The notes under the pieces: model-generated
What the model was told of the DNA's origin: nothing
Database searches by the model: none
What the model saw: the letters and a program-made list of their open reading frames with translations, nothing else
Program-made: the position numbers and the translations under genes
DNA from: Pseudomonadota bacterium
Lineage (GTDB): Bacteria > Pseudomonadota > Alphaproteobacteria > Rhizobiales > Kaistiaceae
DNA: 12,051 nt
Assembly (NCBI GenBank): GCA_023433185.1
Contig: JAEZEN010000517.1
Span: 1-12,051 of the forward strand
Reading direction: 5' to 3'
Shown: positions 11,896 through 12,051 of the stretch, piece after piece
How the letters are laid out: every line of letters starts with the position of its first letter
How positions within the stretch are numbered: position 1 is the first letter of the stretch

Positions 11896-12051
11896 ATGGG
11901 AGATTCGCCATTGTATCGCCGCTCCGATCGGATCATCGTGCGGCCCTCGCCGGAGGATCCGGCCCGCGGCCTCCTCGCCGCCGGGCCGCTCACCGTCCCC
12001 TGCGCCCTCGGCCGGAGCGGGATCACCGCGCGCAAGCGCGAGGGCGACGGC
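11896..12051 (+). CDS. L,D-transpeptidase family protein, N-terminal fragment, cut by window edge
   Basis: The first 52 codons of a gene running off the right edge. The protein begins MGDSPLYRRSDRIIVRP and contains RGLLAAGPLTVPCALGRSG (about 24-42) followed by ARKREGDG (45-52). This block matches my memory of the YkuD-type L,D-transpeptidase subgroup that starts without an obvious signal peptide and continues with a T-P-x-G-x-F segment. The catalytic His/Cys motif would lie beyond the edge, so activity cannot be checked. ATG 11896 is preceded by GGGGAGA 5-6 nt away. It is divergent from the response regulator and would be the second YkuD-type gene in the window. Confidence 0.78.
   Translation, partial: MGDSPLYRRSDRIIVRPSPEDPARGLLAAGPLTVPCALGRSGITARKREGDG

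Noticed and set aside
1..12051. Mobile elements, CRISPR arrays, toxin-antitoxin or defence genes
   Set aside because: No transposase, integrase, spaced repeats or target-site duplications seen; base composition and codon use look uniform across the window.

Overview
This window looks like chromosomal DNA of a high-GC alphaproteobacterium, most likely from the Hyphomicrobiales (Rhizobiales). The reasons are the strong G/C preference at third codon positions, an SDR closely resembling Caulobacter D-xylose dehydrogenase, a MipA/OmpV outer-membrane protein, and an OmpR-type response regulator followed by a cyclic-nucleotide-binding protein, an arrangement I recall from Brucella-type genomes. I see no insertion sequence, phage gene, CRISPR array, tRNA or rRNA. 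Coding density is high and no gap without a gene exceeds about 225 bases.

Left block (1-4136, all minus strand, read right to left): a XylB-like sugar dehydrogenase (SDR), a small four-helix membrane protein with an internal duplication, a second SDR, a phosphomannomutase/phosphoglucomutase, and the start of an aldose 1-epimerase (galM) that runs off the left edge. The mutase and galM are separated by only 3 nt. The set fits sugar interconversion and oxidation. An 18-bp inverted repeat just upstream of the first gene is a candidate operator.

Middle block (4288-8435): a MipA/OmpV porin-like protein (plus) converges on upp (minus). upp diverges from deoB (plus), and together these two form a nucleobase/nucleoside salvage pair. 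Next come an exported L,D-transpeptidase, a good terminator, and a small exported Pro-rich protein of unknown function. The gap between deoB and the L,D-transpeptidase holds three GTGA-N6-TCAC palindromes within 82 bases. This CRP-type cluster is the most striking non-coding signal in the window.

Right block (8449-12051): a class I/II aminotransferase (minus) diverges from an isocitrate lyase/PEP mutase superfamily protein (plus), with a perfect GC hairpin beside the aminotransferase ribosome-binding site. The latter gene converges on a two-gene minus-strand unit: an OmpR/PhoB-type response regulator and a stand-alone cyclic-nucleotide-binding protein without a DNA-binding domain. Divergent from the regulator is the start of a second L,D-transpeptidase-family gene, cut by the right edge, which raises the possibility of cell-envelope control.

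I found no clearly new multi-gene system. The best leads are the triple CRP-like array, the response regulator/cNMP-sensor pair beside a peptidoglycan enzyme, the structured 3' region after the first L,D-transpeptidase, and the duplicated membrane protein.
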